This document shows positions 8,566-17,355 of a stretch of DNA of 64,000 nt, piece by piece. Position 1 is the stretch's first letter, and every line of letters starts with the position of its first letter. The stretch is from Geodermatophilus africanus (GTDB lineage Bacteria; Actinomycetota; Actinomycetes; Mycobacteriales; Geodermatophilaceae), in NCBI RefSeq assembly GCF_900107105.1, contig NZ_FNOT01000011.1, forward strand, positions 62,001 through 126,000. Reading direction: 5' to 3'. A model generated the notes under the pieces. That model was given only the letters and a program-made list of their open reading frames with translations, did no database searches and had not been told where the DNA came from. The position numbers were made by a program, and so were the translations under genes.

Positions 8566-8793
8566 GCAGCGGATTGTCCGCCGACCGCAGTACCTCCTGA
8601 AGTCGCTCGCGAACGCTGCTGGGCGGACACGGCCTCGTCCTTCACGTGGCCTCCGCGTCGATGACCGGCATGAATGTCCGGCCCGACCGGCCGCCTGAGC
8701 GACGCCTCGCCACGGGGCCGTCGCTGCGGCCGACCAATCAGGTCGCCGGACGGACTCGGCGTCACCGCGAGCTGCCCATCGCGCTCACCCGAC
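8566..8793. other. Gap between membrane-protein and TIR genes
   Basis: 228 bases. No gene, strong hairpin or recognisable operator was found. It may hold a weak promoter for the membrane-protein gene on the minus strand. Confidence 0.4.
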
Positions 8794-9801
8794 TCAGCAC
8801 TCTCCCGGTTCGAGGGTGGGTGGCGTGACGTCGATCCGGTCCGCGTCGTTCTCGAGCCGGAGCTGGATGTACCCGACCGGCTCGCAGGCGACGTCGAAGC
8901 CGATGAGCGCGTCGCCCACCGTCTCGGCGTCCACGAACTCGGGCGAAGGCGAGAAGCACGTGACCGCGAACGGCCGCTGGGCGACGACGAGCGAGTCGTA
9001 ACGCCAGTCGCCGTGATATGCGCCCGACGGCAGAGCGGCCTCCATGGTCGTCGCGAGGGTCACCTGCCACGCCGATCCCTGTGGGCGCCAGCTGGCGGCC
9101 TCGACGGAGAAGATCAGTTCACCGCCCTCGACCTCTTCTCCCCCAATGGGGTCCGCGCTCAGTTGGATCGCGGTCCAGCCATCCCCGGTCAGTGGCGGGC
9201 ACGACGCGATCTCCGCTCCCGCCTCCTGGCCGCTCCCGCCCTCGTCAGTGGGACCCCACAGCCACCATGCCCCGGCACCCAGCGCGGCCAGCGGAGCCGC
9301 GACCGCGAGCGCGACCGGTCCGCCGCGGCGTCGCTGGGTCGGCGACGACGCCTTCCCGCGCAGCGACCGCATCAGACCATCGACGTCCTGGTGCCAGGTC
9401 TCGTCGTGCAGCACCACCGCCTGCCGCTGGGCCAGTCGCTGCAGCGCCTCGGGCAAGTCGGCACCCGCCGGCAGGGTGGCCCCGCCGACGAGCACGGGGA
9501 CGACGCGCACATCACGGTCCAGCGCCCTGGCTATCTCCAGGCGCACGTAGTCGTCGGCGGCGAACAGCCGGGGCGACCCCTGCGGGGTCGACGCGGTGAG
9601 CCAGCCCGGCCCGATGACGGCCAACAGCGCGTCGCTGTCGTCGAGGGCGCGGTCGATCACCGCCGTGTAGTCCTGACCCGGGGCGATGTCGAGCACGTCC
9701 TGGAACACGCTCCTCGGCCCCATGCGCGCGTGCAGCGCATCGGCCAGCCGTCCGGCGTACCCGCCCACATCACCGCGGCGGTAGCTCAGGAAGATCCGCA
9801 C
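8794..9801 (-). CDS. Membrane-anchored TIR-domain protein
   Basis: About 335 residues from a GTG at 9801, where the TIR domain begins at once with VRIFLSYRRGDVGGYAGRLA. The TIR domain covers about residues 1-130 and has the BB-loop-like SVFQDVLDIAPGQDY, the ALLAVIGPGWL strand and a conserved Glu in YVRLEIARAL at the position of the NADase glutamate of catalytic TIRs. A single transmembrane helix at about 140-162 (ALAVAAPLAALGAGAWWLWG) leads to an extracytoplasmic domain of about 170 residues of unknown type with a few cysteines. An upstream in-frame start at 9879 would add 26 poorly conserved residues. Bacterial TIR proteins act in NAD-depleting immunity or signalling. The sensor-like outer domain is notable. 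Confidence 0.82.
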   Translation of the reverse strand: MRIFLSYRRGDVGGYAGRLADALHARMGPRSVFQDVLDIAPGQDYTAVIDRALDDSDALLAVIGPGWLTASTPQGSPRLFAADDYVRLEIARALDRDVRVVPVLVGGATLPAGADLPEALQRLAQRQAVVLHDETWHQDVDGLMRSLRGKASSPTQRRRGGPVALAVAAPLAALGAGAWWLWGPTDEGGSGQEAGAEIASCPPLTGDGWTAIQLSADPIGGEEVEGGELIFSVEAASWRPQGSAWQVTLATTMEAALPSGAYHGDWRYDSLVVAQRPFAVTCFSPSPEFVDAETVGDALIGFDVACEPVGYIQLRLENDADRIDVTPPTLEPGEC

Positions 9802-9939
9802 CGCACGCTCACCCTCGTGCACCCCAACGGCGCCCGGCCGCTCCCGGCAGAGCCTCCCACCGCGGGCCGGCTGCGACAACGAGCACCCGCTCGAGGGATG
9901 CCCGTGCCGTCACGAGGCTCCCGGCCCACCTGCCGATGG

Positions 9940-10338
9940 TCAGCCGGGGACGCCGCCACGCAGTGCGCCGCACCCGCGCACCGCGGCGAGCAGCAGCGCG
10001 ACGACCGCCAGCAGGCCCGCAACTGGCCCGCCCCAAGCGGCTGCGCCGGTCGCGGTGGTGTGCACGTGCGCGCCGAGGACCGGCGGGTGGGCGGCGAGCA
10101 TCGCGGTCGTCAGGACGACGTGCAGCGCCCACGCCGCCCGGCCCGGCCGGCGCCACAGGTGCACCGCGCACAGCAGGCAGGCCGCCGACAGCAGAGCGCT
10201 GCCGAGCTGCGGCGCGGCGAGCAGACCGAGTCCGTGCACCGCGGCGCACCCTGCCGCGGCGCCCGCCGCGCTGCGCGCGAGGAGTCGCGGCAGGGCCGCC
10301 GCACCGAGCGGCTGGAGGGCGGCCGCGTTCAGTGGCAA
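9940..10338 (-). CDS. Small membrane protein coupled to the copper amine oxidase gene
   Basis: Predicted 132-residue protein from a TTG at 10338 that overlaps the end of the copper amine oxidase reading frame. It is almost all hydrophobic with about four membrane segments (GLGLLAAPQLGSALLSAA, WALHVVLTTAMLAAHPP, VAGLLAVVALLLAAVRGC). The overlap implies translational coupling. No family was recognised; a membrane partner or transporter for the amine pathway is possible. The start codon is uncertain because no good ribosome-binding site was found. Confidence 0.5.
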   Translation of the reverse strand: MPLNAAALQPLGAAALPRLLARSAAGAAAGCAAVHGLGLLAAPQLGSALLSAACLLCAVHLWRRPGRAAWALHVVLTTAMLAAHPPVLGAHVHTTATGAAAWGGPVAGLLAVVALLLAAVRGCGALRGGVPG

Positions 10339-12269
10339 TGACCCGGGGCCGGCGGCACGTCGAGCGCGGGGTTGCGGTCGAAGAAGCCGACCGGCTTGAG
10401 CTCGAAGGACACCACGTCGACGGGCATGACCGGCCAGTCCTCGGGCCGCGGGACGTGGTGGATGCCGAAGACGTGCCACAGCACCAGGTCGGTGTCGGCG
10501 ACCGGCCGGTCGGCCTTCGTCCACTCGGGCAGCCCGGCGTCCCGGCGGCTCTGGTTGCAGAACTCACCGGAGGGCCAGCGCTCCTCCTCGTCGAACCGGC
10601 TCACCCACACCGGGTGGTCGATGACCTGTGCCCGCTGCCGGAACGGCGCGCTCGGGTCGGCCAGCGCCGGGATCGCGGCGTTCGGGTAGAGCTTGTAGCC
10701 GGGCGCCGTCCCGAGGCGGTTGGGCTTGGCCCGGTTGACCACCTTGAACGACCGCTGGGTGGCGAAGTCGACGTCCAGCCGCCCCTCGGACTCGGTCTCC
10801 ACCGCGCGGCTGCGGGTGACGACGGCGAGGCCGTACGGGTTGTCCTCCGACACCGGGAGCGCCTCGCTCTCGGTGACGACGAGGGTGTTCTCCGGGCCGT
10901 CGACCTCCATGTCGAGCCGGGCGACGACGAAGTGCTGGTGGATGGGCGCGTAGGTGCGCTCGTCGACCACGGTGCCGTAGGCGGGCGGGGTCTGGTGGTA
11001 GGCGCTGGTCACCATGATCCCGGTGGCGCGGACCTCGCACTGGATCGTGCCGTCCTGGTAGAAGCGCCAGTAGGTCAGGTACTCGTAGTTGGCCACGGTC
11101 GCGTGGAACGAGACGACCATCCGCCGTGAGCGGCGCACCTCGGCGCCGGCCTGCTCGTCGACGTGCTTCCACAGCACGCCGTCGTCCTCCTCGTGCAGGC
11201 AGATGGCGTTCTCGATCGTGTACGGCTCGCCGCGGGTGTCGTGCAGGACGGCGTCGACGTAGGTGATGTCGCCGAGGCAGTCGCAACCCAGCTTCAGCGA
11301 CGTCGTCATGAAGCCCAAGCCCCACTCGCCGATGTCGAAGGCGGTGCGCCGGTGGTGGTCGGGGCTGGGGTCGCGGTAGGGCACGACCATCTCGGCGAAC
11401 GACATCCGGTGCGCGATCGGGCGACCGTCGTAGGAGACCCGGTGGATCACCAGGCCCTCGCGGTGGTTGAAGCCCAGCCGCATCGACCACTTCTGCCAGC
11501 GCAGCTCGTGCCCGTCGAGTTCGAACGAGACGCCCTCGGGCTGGGTGATCTGCAGCGGCCGGACGTCGGCGCGCTGCTCGAGGCCCGGCACGAGGGAGGG
11601 CACGTACTCGCCCATGACGGCGGGCTGCGCCGGCGGCGGGGTGTCCTCGATCTGCAGCAGCTCCATCGTGTTGAGGTCGACGACGAAGTGCAGGCCCATG
11701 ACCGGGTTGGCGTAGGGGTTGCCGTTCGGGACCGAGCGGCGCCAGACGTCGGTCCAGCCGACCCGGCGGTCCTGCAGGCCCTGGGGGATCAGCGAGTGGC
11801 CGTAGGCCCAGGTGTCGATGAGCACCAGGTCGAGGTCGGTGATGCCGCGCCGGGCGAGCGCCTCGATCACGTCCGGGTGCTGGATGAGCACCTCGTGCGC
11901 CTCGTGCCACTCGTCGAGGGTCATGTTGGCCTGCTCGCCGGGCACCGCATCCCAGGAGACGACGGCGTCGTCGGTGAGCGAGACGACCGCCTTGTACGGC
12001 GTCCCCTGGTCACGGCTCCAGGCGGTCACCCGGGCCTCGCGGCGGATCGGGTCGCCGGGGGAGAACGCGCGGACGACGTCCTTGGCCGGCTCGCGCAGCT
12101 CGATGGAGGCGAACCGCCACCGCTCGTCGACAACGCGGTCGCGACGCACGATCGCCGCGGCGGCGCGGAACTCGTCGGCGGTCAGCGGGTCGAGCGGGTG
12201 CGGCGTGCCGGCAGCGGCCCGGCCGTCGGCCGTGCCGGTGGCGTGGCAGGACGTCGCGAGCTCGGTCAT
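10329..12269 (-). CDS. Copper-containing primary-amine oxidase
   Basis: Topaquinone-dependent amine oxidase of 646 residues, the usual length for bacterial enzymes. It oxidises primary amines to aldehydes with release of ammonia and peroxide. The cofactor-forming tyrosine is Tyr395 in the Asn-Tyr-Glu motif (VANYEYLTYW). The copper ligands HxH are seen in TYAPIHQHFVVARLD, and the third histidine is probably in VFGIHHVPRPEDWP. Cytoplasmic: no signal peptide. The start overlaps the upstream agmatinase stop (ATGA), so both are made from one transcript. The pair fits agmatine -> putrescine -> 4-aminobutanal, with the oxidase taking the diamine or another amine. Confidence 0.93.
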   Translation of the reverse strand: MTELATSCHATGTADGRAAAGTPHPLDPLTADEFRAAAAIVRRDRVVDERWRFASIELREPAKDVVRAFSPGDPIRREARVTAWSRDQGTPYKAVVSLTDDAVVSWDAVPGEQANMTLDEWHEAHEVLIQHPDVIEALARRGITDLDLVLIDTWAYGHSLIPQGLQDRRVGWTDVWRRSVPNGNPYANPVMGLHFVVDLNTMELLQIEDTPPPAQPAVMGEYVPSLVPGLEQRADVRPLQITQPEGVSFELDGHELRWQKWSMRLGFNHREGLVIHRVSYDGRPIAHRMSFAEMVVPYRDPSPDHHRRTAFDIGEWGLGFMTTSLKLGCDCLGDITYVDAVLHDTRGEPYTIENAICLHEEDDGVLWKHVDEQAGAEVRRSRRMVVSFHATVANYEYLTYWRFYQDGTIQCEVRATGIMVTSAYHQTPPAYGTVVDERTYAPIHQHFVVARLDMEVDGPENTLVVTESEALPVSEDNPYGLAVVTRSRAVETESEGRLDVDFATQRSFKVVNRAKPNRLGTAPGYKLYPNAAIPALADPSAPFRQRAQVIDHPVWVSRFDEEERWPSGEFCNQSRRDAGLPEWTKADRPVADTDLVLWHVFGIHHVPRPEDWPVMPVDVVSFELKPVGFFDRNPALDVPPAPGHCH

Positions 12270-13354
12270 GACGGGTCCTCCTGGGTGTCGGGGCGGTTCG
12301 CGAGCAGCGGGACCGACGGGTCCCAGCGGGTGCCGTCACGGGCGTCGCGACGACGGCGGGCGATGGCCGAGAGCGCCTCGAGGACGACCCGGTTGGCCAG
12401 CGCCGCGGTGATGTCGGCGTGGTCGTAGGGCGGGCTGACCTCGACGACGTCGACGCCCACCACGGGCAGCTCCAGGCACAGCCGGCGGACGGCGTCCAGC
12501 AGCTGGCGGGCGGTCAGCCCACCCGGCTCCGGCGTCCCGGTGCCGGGGGCGTGCCCGGGGTCGCAGACGTCGATGTCGACCGACAGGAAGACGCCGTCGC
12601 ACTCGTCGGTGGCGGTGGCCGACGCCTCGGTGAGGCAGGCGTCCAGCCCCCGGTGGCCGATCTCGGTCATCTCGTAGGAGCGCATTCGCTGCGCCGCCAT
12701 CCAGTCCAGCGTCTCCGGCGGCGGCCAGTAGCCGCGCAGCCCGACCTGCAGGAACCGGTCGCCGCGCAGCGCGCCGGACTCGATGAGCCGGCGCATCGGC
12801 TGCCCGTGGCCCCACAGCGAGCCGAACTCGATGTCGCCGGTGTCGGCGTGCGCGTCGAAGTGGATCATCGAGACGCGCCCGTGGCCGAGCACGTTGGCCA
12901 CGCCCTTGGCGTCGGCGAAGGCGATGGAGTGGTCGCCGCCCAGCACGACGGGGATGGCGCCGGAGCGGGCCACCGTCTCGACGGCCGCCTCCAGCGCGCC
13001 CAGCGCCGTCTCGATGTCGCCGGAGTACATCTCGACGTCCCCGGCGTCGAGCACGCGCAGGTCGCGCAGCCCGTCGGTGCGCAGCGCCAGGCTCGGCCGC
13101 GACCCGTCGTGGGCCAGGTAGTCGGTCATCCGGATGGCCTGCGGCCCGAACCGGGTGCCCGGGCGGTGCGAGGTGCCGCCGTCGAACGGCGCGCCCAGGA
13201 CGACGACGTCGGCGCCGGCGAACGACGCCGGGTCGGACAGGTCGCAGCGGTCGACGCCGAGGTAGGTGATGTCAGGCCCGAACTGGGCGCCGTAGCGGGT
13301 CATGGGGTCGAGGTCCGATCGGTCGTGCGGTGGGAGAGGGGACGCAGTACGCAC
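12266..13354 (-). CDS. speB: Agmatinase-type ureohydrolase (second copy)
   Basis: Manganese ureohydrolase of 362 residues (345 if the ATG at 13303 is used; neither start has a clear ribosome-binding site). Metal-site motifs GGDHSIAF, HFDAHADTGD and SVDIDVCDPGHAPG are intact, as is GTRFGPQAIR. It is coupled by a 4-base overlap to the copper amine oxidase, which supports agmatinase (agmatine to putrescine and urea) rather than arginase. It is diverged from the ureohydrolase at the left edge, for example GHGQPMRR where the first has THGTPFRR, so the two probably act on different guanidino substrates. Confidence 0.88.
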   Translation of the reverse strand: MRTASPLPPHDRSDLDPMTRYGAQFGPDITYLGVDRCDLSDPASFAGADVVVLGAPFDGGTSHRPGTRFGPQAIRMTDYLAHDGSRPSLALRTDGLRDLRVLDAGDVEMYSGDIETALGALEAAVETVARSGAIPVVLGGDHSIAFADAKGVANVLGHGRVSMIHFDAHADTGDIEFGSLWGHGQPMRRLIESGALRGDRFLQVGLRGYWPPPETLDWMAAQRMRSYEMTEIGHRGLDACLTEASATATDECDGVFLSVDIDVCDPGHAPGTGTPEPGGLTARQLLDAVRRLCLELPVVGVDVVEVSPPYDHADITAALANRVVLEALSAIARRRRDARDGTRWDPSVPLLANRPDTQEDPS

Positions 13355-13364
13355 GCCCCAAGGC

Positions 13365-13408
13365 GACGGAATCCGTGCTTTGAGAGAGGCTATACGACGG
13401 ATCCAGTG
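13365..13408 (-). promoter_or_regulatory. Candidate operator pair upstream of agmatinase
   Basis: ACGGA-A-TCCGT at 13366-13376 is a perfect short palindrome. A related copy, GACGGATCCAGTG, lies at 13396-13408. The two 13-base copies share 10 positions and start 31 bp apart, about three helical turns. This is the only gap (13355-13441) inside an otherwise tight minus-strand run. Weak evidence. Confidence 0.3.
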
Positions 13409-13441
13409 CCGCCAAGCCTCCCGGAGGTCCCGGTCGGCTCC

Positions 13442-15061
13442 TCAGCCGCCAACCGATCCGCACCGGTGGACGATGCTGCCACCGACGGTGGTGAGGACGG
13501 CGGGGGCGTCGGCCAGCTCGTCGGGTGGCGCCTGCAACGGGTCGACGGCGAGGGCCGTGAGGTCGGCGCGCATGCCCGGGGTGATGCGTCCCGCGCACCC
13601 GTCCTCGCCGGCCGCCCAGGCGGCCTGCGTGGTGTACCCCTGCAGGGCCATCAGCGGGGTCAGCCCCTGGTGCGGCTGCACCGGGGGGACGTCCGGCTCG
13701 CCCGCCGGACGGCGCAGCTGCGCATCGGCGAGGACCCGCCGGGGGTCGAAGGGCGCCACGGGCCAGTCCGACCCCAGCACCAGCGGCACGCCCGCGTCGC
13801 GCAGGTCCCGGCAGCGCCAGGCGCGGCCGGCGCGCTCCGGGCCGAGCCGGGCGGACCAGTTGTCGGTGTGGTCGGCCCGGGTGAAGTGGGTGCAGTGGGT
13901 CGGCTGCATGCTCGCCACGACTCCCTGCCGTACGAAGGCCCCGATGAGTGCGCTCGGCAGCGTCTCGATGTGCTCGATGCGGTGCGGCCCGGCCGCCGGG
14001 CGGTCCAGCCCGGCCAGGGCACCCAGCGCGTGGCGGACGCCGGCGTCGCCGATCGCGTGCGTGGCCGTCGGCACCCCCGCCGCGGCCAGCGCGCGCACCG
14101 CCCGGGCGTACTCGGCCGGGTCCGGCCAGAAGCTCTCGGTCGACTCGCCCAGCGCGTCGGGCTGCTCGAGCCAGGCCGTCCCGTTGTCGACCGTCCCGTC
14201 GATCATGAACTTGACCCCGCCGACGGCCCACCTGCGACCGCGCTGCCCTTGCAGGTGCACCAGCTCGGCCAGCCCGTCGGCGTCCACGCCGGGCACGCAC
14301 CACGGCGCGAAGCGCAGCCGCAGCGGCAGGTCCTGGGCCTCCTCGGCCGCCGCCACCACGGCCCGGCTGTCCCCGAGGAGGTCCATGACGTGACCGCCGG
14401 TCAGCCCGGTGGCCGCCATGGCCGCGAGGAGGTCGAGCAGCTGCCGCGCCCGCACCGGGACCGGGTCGAGCGGGACGTGGTCCTGCACCAGGTCCATGGC
14501 GGCCGCCTCGAGCAGCAGGCCGGTCGGGTGTCCGGCGTCGTCGCAGACGACGACGGCCCGCTGGGCGAACGACCGGGGGCCGTCCACCCCGCTGATCTGC
14601 AGCGCCCGGTCGGTCGCGAGCGCGGAGTGCGCGTCGAAGAGCCGGACGAACGCCGGCCGCCCGCCCAGGGCCGCCTCCAGCGGGGCGTTGGTGACGGGGG
14701 TGCCCGCGAAGAGGTTGGGGTCCAGTCCCCACGCCTGGACCCACGCGTCCGGCTCCCGGCCGGCCGCCGCGGCGGCGAGCAGGTCCTGCGCCTCCTCGAG
14801 CGTCCGGGCTCCGGAGAGGTCGACGTCCGCGGTCAGCTGCAGGCCCATCACCGGGTGCAGGTGGCCGTCGGTGAGGCCCGGCGTCAGCGTGGCCGCGCCG
14901 AGGTCGACGACCTCGGTCCGGGCGCCGCGCCAGTCGGCGACGTCGCGGCGGGTCCCGGTGGCGACCACGAGGCCGCCGGCGATCGCGACCGCCTCGACCG
15001 GCGGCCCCCCGCCGGTCAGCGTGTGCACGGTGTCGGTCGTGAGGACCAGGTCGGCGTCCAC
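13442..15061 (-). CDS. Amidohydrolase, YtcJ-like
   Basis: Metal-dependent amidohydrolase of 539 residues in the amidohydrolase-3 (YtcJ) branch. Motifs in order are TPGLTDGHLHP (metal His pair), WAVGGVKFMIDGTVDNG (the Lys of this branch), ATHAIGDAG, PHRIEHIE and VLGSDWPVAPFDPR. ATG start at 15061. It lies 15 bases downstream of an APC permease gene and upstream of agmatinase and amine oxidase on the same strand, so it likely hydrolyses an imported amide, N-acyl or cyclic nitrogen compound. The substrate cannot be told from sequence. Confidence 0.85.
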   Translation of the reverse strand: MDADLVLTTDTVHTLTGGGPPVEAVAIAGGLVVATGTRRDVADWRGARTEVVDLGAATLTPGLTDGHLHPVMGLQLTADVDLSGARTLEEAQDLLAAAAAGREPDAWVQAWGLDPNLFAGTPVTNAPLEAALGGRPAFVRLFDAHSALATDRALQISGVDGPRSFAQRAVVVCDDAGHPTGLLLEAAAMDLVQDHVPLDPVPVRARQLLDLLAAMAATGLTGGHVMDLLGDSRAVVAAAEEAQDLPLRLRFAPWCVPGVDADGLAELVHLQGQRGRRWAVGGVKFMIDGTVDNGTAWLEQPDALGESTESFWPDPAEYARAVRALAAAGVPTATHAIGDAGVRHALGALAGLDRPAAGPHRIEHIETLPSALIGAFVRQGVVASMQPTHCTHFTRADHTDNWSARLGPERAGRAWRCRDLRDAGVPLVLGSDWPVAPFDPRRVLADAQLRRPAGEPDVPPVQPHQGLTPLMALQGYTTQAAWAAGEDGCAGRITPGMRADLTALAVDPLQAPPDELADAPAVLTTVGGSIVHRCGSVGG

Positions 15062-15076
15062 GGGTGCGGCTCCGTC

Positions 15077-16579
15077 TCAACGGTCGTGGGTGGTGGCGAG
15101 CAGGTCCGGGGTGGGGGCGGCGTCGACGTCCGCCCCCTCACCGATCCCCGCGTAGCGCTCCGGGCGGCGGGCGCGCAGCCACAGCGCGGCCGCCGTCCCG
15201 ACGGCGAGCGTCAGCGGCACGATGCCGACCAGCAGGACGTTGACCGTCGTCGACGCGGCGGTGAGCAGCTCGATGTTGTCGACCAGGACGTAGGTGGCCA
15301 CGGCCAGCAGGACGCCGGACGCGACGCCGGCGCCGACGGCGCCGGGGGTGGCGGCGGCGCGGTTGCGGCGGTGGAAGTACGCCACCGTGGCGGCGGCCGT
15401 CATCGTCTGCAGGACGAGGACGCCGACGACCCCCGGCGTGTTCACCCAGAGCAGCAGCTGCTCGTAGGGGTCGGCCCCGGCCGCGGCGAACACCCCGATG
15501 ACGACGACGGCGAGGGCCGTCTGCAGGAGGCCCGCCCGGTACGGCGACCCGAACCGCGGGTGCACCGTCCCCACCCAGCGCGGCAGCACGCCGTCCCGGG
15601 AGAGCGCGAACGCGTAGCGGTTGATCGCGTTGTGGAAGGCGATCTGCGAGGCGTAGACGCTGCTGACGACGAGCAGGTGCATGAGCGTGCTGGCCCACGG
15701 CCCCACGTACGTCTCGATGACGGTGAAGAACATGCCGGCGAGGTCGCCCTCGGCGGCGGCCACCGCCTGCTCGCTGCCGAACGCCTGCACCACCGACCAG
15801 ACGACGAAGCAGTAGAAGACCGCCATGAAGCCGACCGCGAGATAGGTGGCCCGCGGGACGGTGCGCTCGGGGTCCCGGGCCTCCTTGCGGTACAGCACCG
15901 TGGACTCGAAGCCCATGAACGCCGCGAAGCTGAAGGCCAGCACGCCGGCCATGCCGGGGCTGAACACCGCGTCGGCCGTGAAGGAGGCCGCGTCCAGCCC
16001 GGACGCGCCACCGTCCACCAGGACGCCGACGGCCATCAGCAGCAGGATGCCGGTCTCCAGGACGAGCAGGACGCCGAGCACCTTGGCGCCCACGTCGATG
16101 CCCAGCCAGCCGACGAGCAGGACCAGGCCGACGGCCACGAGGGCGATCACCGGCCAGGGGACGTCGACGCCGAAGACGTCGGCCAGGGTGGCCTGCGCCT
16201 GCACGGCGAACAGGCCGTACACCCCGATCATCAGCGCGTTGTAGGACACCAGCGCGAGGAGCGCGGCAGCGAGGCCCCACGTCGGACCCAGCCCCTTCGC
16301 GATGTAGGCGTAGAAGGCGCCGGCGCTGCCCACGTACCGGGTCATGCGGGTGAAGGCGACCGCGAAGACGGTGAGCACGACGCCGGAGGTCAGGTAGGCG
16401 ACGGGGGCGCCGATGCCGCCGACCAGGATGGCGAGCGGGGCCACGCCGGCCATGACGGTCAGCGGGGCGGCCGCGGCGACCACCATGAACACGAGGCTGC
16501 CGGTGCCCAGGACACCGCGCTTGAGGTGGCCGCCGCCGTCGGGCGGGACGGCGACGGGGGGAGGGGAGGAGGCGGGCAC
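15077..16579 (-). CDS. APC-family permease, TetR-controlled
   Basis: Permease of 500 residues with about twelve membrane segments. It has a cytoplasmic N-terminus then the APC TM1 motif (VVAAAAPLTVMAGVAPLAI). The FAAFMGFESTVLYRKEARDP segment is typical of APC TM6 and the following loop. First gene of the minus-strand run permease-amidohydrolase-agmatinase-amine oxidase. A perfect palindromic operator lies about 25 bases upstream of its ATG and about 65 bases upstream of the divergent TetR gene. It probably imports the amine or amide that the cluster consumes. Confidence 0.88.
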   Translation of the reverse strand: MPASSPPPVAVPPDGGGHLKRGVLGTGSLVFMVVAAAAPLTVMAGVAPLAILVGGIGAPVAYLTSGVVLTVFAVAFTRMTRYVGSAGAFYAYIAKGLGPTWGLAAALLALVSYNALMIGVYGLFAVQAQATLADVFGVDVPWPVIALVAVGLVLLVGWLGIDVGAKVLGVLLVLETGILLLMAVGVLVDGGASGLDAASFTADAVFSPGMAGVLAFSFAAFMGFESTVLYRKEARDPERTVPRATYLAVGFMAVFYCFVVWSVVQAFGSEQAVAAAEGDLAGMFFTVIETYVGPWASTLMHLLVVSSVYASQIAFHNAINRYAFALSRDGVLPRWVGTVHPRFGSPYRAGLLQTALAVVVIGVFAAAGADPYEQLLLWVNTPGVVGVLVLQTMTAAATVAYFHRRNRAAATPGAVGAGVASGVLLAVATYVLVDNIELLTAASTTVNVLLVGIVPLTLAVGTAAALWLRARRPERYAGIGEGADVDAAPTPDLLATTHDR

Positions 16580-16604
16580 GGCGGTCCTTCCAGGGCCGGG
16601 GGTG

Positions 16605-16629
16605 CTTAACCGAATGGCGTTCGGTTAAG
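16605..16629. promoter_or_regulatory. Perfect palindromic TetR operator
   Basis: Arms CTTAACCGAA (16605-16614) and TTCGGTTAAG (16620-16629) form a perfect 10-bp inverted repeat around a 5-base centre TGGCG. It lies between the divergent permease and TetR genes and stands out as AT-rich within GC-rich DNA. Its placement fits repression of both genes by the adjacent TetR protein. Confidence 0.8.
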
Positions 16630-16693
16630 ATGGTGGCCGGCCTCACCGATGTCAAGAGGGGTCGGTGAGCAGGACGGCGTGGAGGAGGGGTGC

Positions 16694-17311
16694 GTGACGC
16701 AGCGACGGAGACGGCTGCTGGACGTCGAGGCGATCCTCGACGCGGCACTGGCCTGCATCGACGAGCGGGGCCGGCTGACGATGGCGGACCTGGCCACGCG
16801 GCTCGGGACCAGCGCGTCGTCGATCTACCACCACGTGAGCGGCCGGCCGGAGATCGTCGAGCTGCTGCGCGAGCGGCTGGTCGCACACCTCGAGATCCCG
16901 CCGCTGGACCGGTCGGACTGGGGGGACCAGGTCGTTTCCTGGATGCGCTCCTACCGCCGGGCGCTCGCCGAGCACCCCAACCTCATCCCGCTGCTCAGCG
17001 AGCAGACGATGACCGCCGGCTCGGTCCTGGTCGGGTACGACCGCGTGGCCGGCCTGCTCGGGACCGCCGGCTTCCCCGAGGAGCAGGTCATGCTCTGGGT
17101 CAGCGTCCTGGACAGCTACGCGCTGGGCGCCGCGCTCGACCTCGCCGCCCCCGACGAGGTGTGGCGCGCCTCCGGTGGCGACACCCCGGCCCTGGACGCC
17201 GCGCTGCGGGCGGCACCGCAGGGGCGGGCGCGGGCCGACGCGGCGTTCGAGCTGGGCCTGGAGGCGCTGCTCGCCGGGATGCGGAGCCGGCTGCCCGTCG
17301 GCCTGATCTGA
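16694..17311 (+). CDS. TetR-family repressor of the amine/amide cluster
   Basis: DNA-binding regulator of 205 residues. The N-terminal helix-turn-helix at about 8-50 reads MADLATRLGTSASSIYHHVSG, the usual TetR form with the YHHV recognition end. The C-terminal half is an all-helical ligand-binding domain (YRRALAEHPNLIPLLSEQT). GTG 16694 is chosen over the ATG at 16649 because GGAGGAGGGG (16681-16690) precedes it at good spacing. The divergent permease and the intervening palindrome mark it as local regulator of the permease-amidohydrolase run, and probably of the amine oxidase pair. Confidence 0.87.
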   Translation: MTQRRRRLLDVEAILDAALACIDERGRLTMADLATRLGTSASSIYHHVSGRPEIVELLRERLVAHLEIPPLDRSDWGDQVVSWMRSYRRALAEHPNLIPLLSEQTMTAGSVLVGYDRVAGLLGTAGFPEEQVMLWVSVLDSYALGAALDLAAPDEVWRASGGDTPALDAALRAAPQGRARADAAFELGLEALLAGMRSRLPVGLI

Positions 17312-17331
17312 GCCGGAAGCTCCTCGTACGG

Positions 17332-17355
17332 GTTCACTCGACGGAATGGGTGAAC
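17332..17355. repeat. Short inverted repeat after the TetR gene
   Basis: GTTCAC (17332-17337) and GTGAAC (17350-17355) flank a 12-base spacer just after the TetR stop and about 220 bases before the next permease. It could be a small operator or a weak terminator. The rest of the 17312-17574 gap shows nothing else. Confidence 0.25.

Noticed and set aside
12419-16609. A very long plus-strand open frame (about 1396 codons) across several genes
   Set aside because: It is antisense to the agmatinase, amidohydrolase and permease genes, each with clear family motifs. Its translation is Arg/Gly/His/Asp-rich without any domain, a usual shadow in GC-rich DNA.
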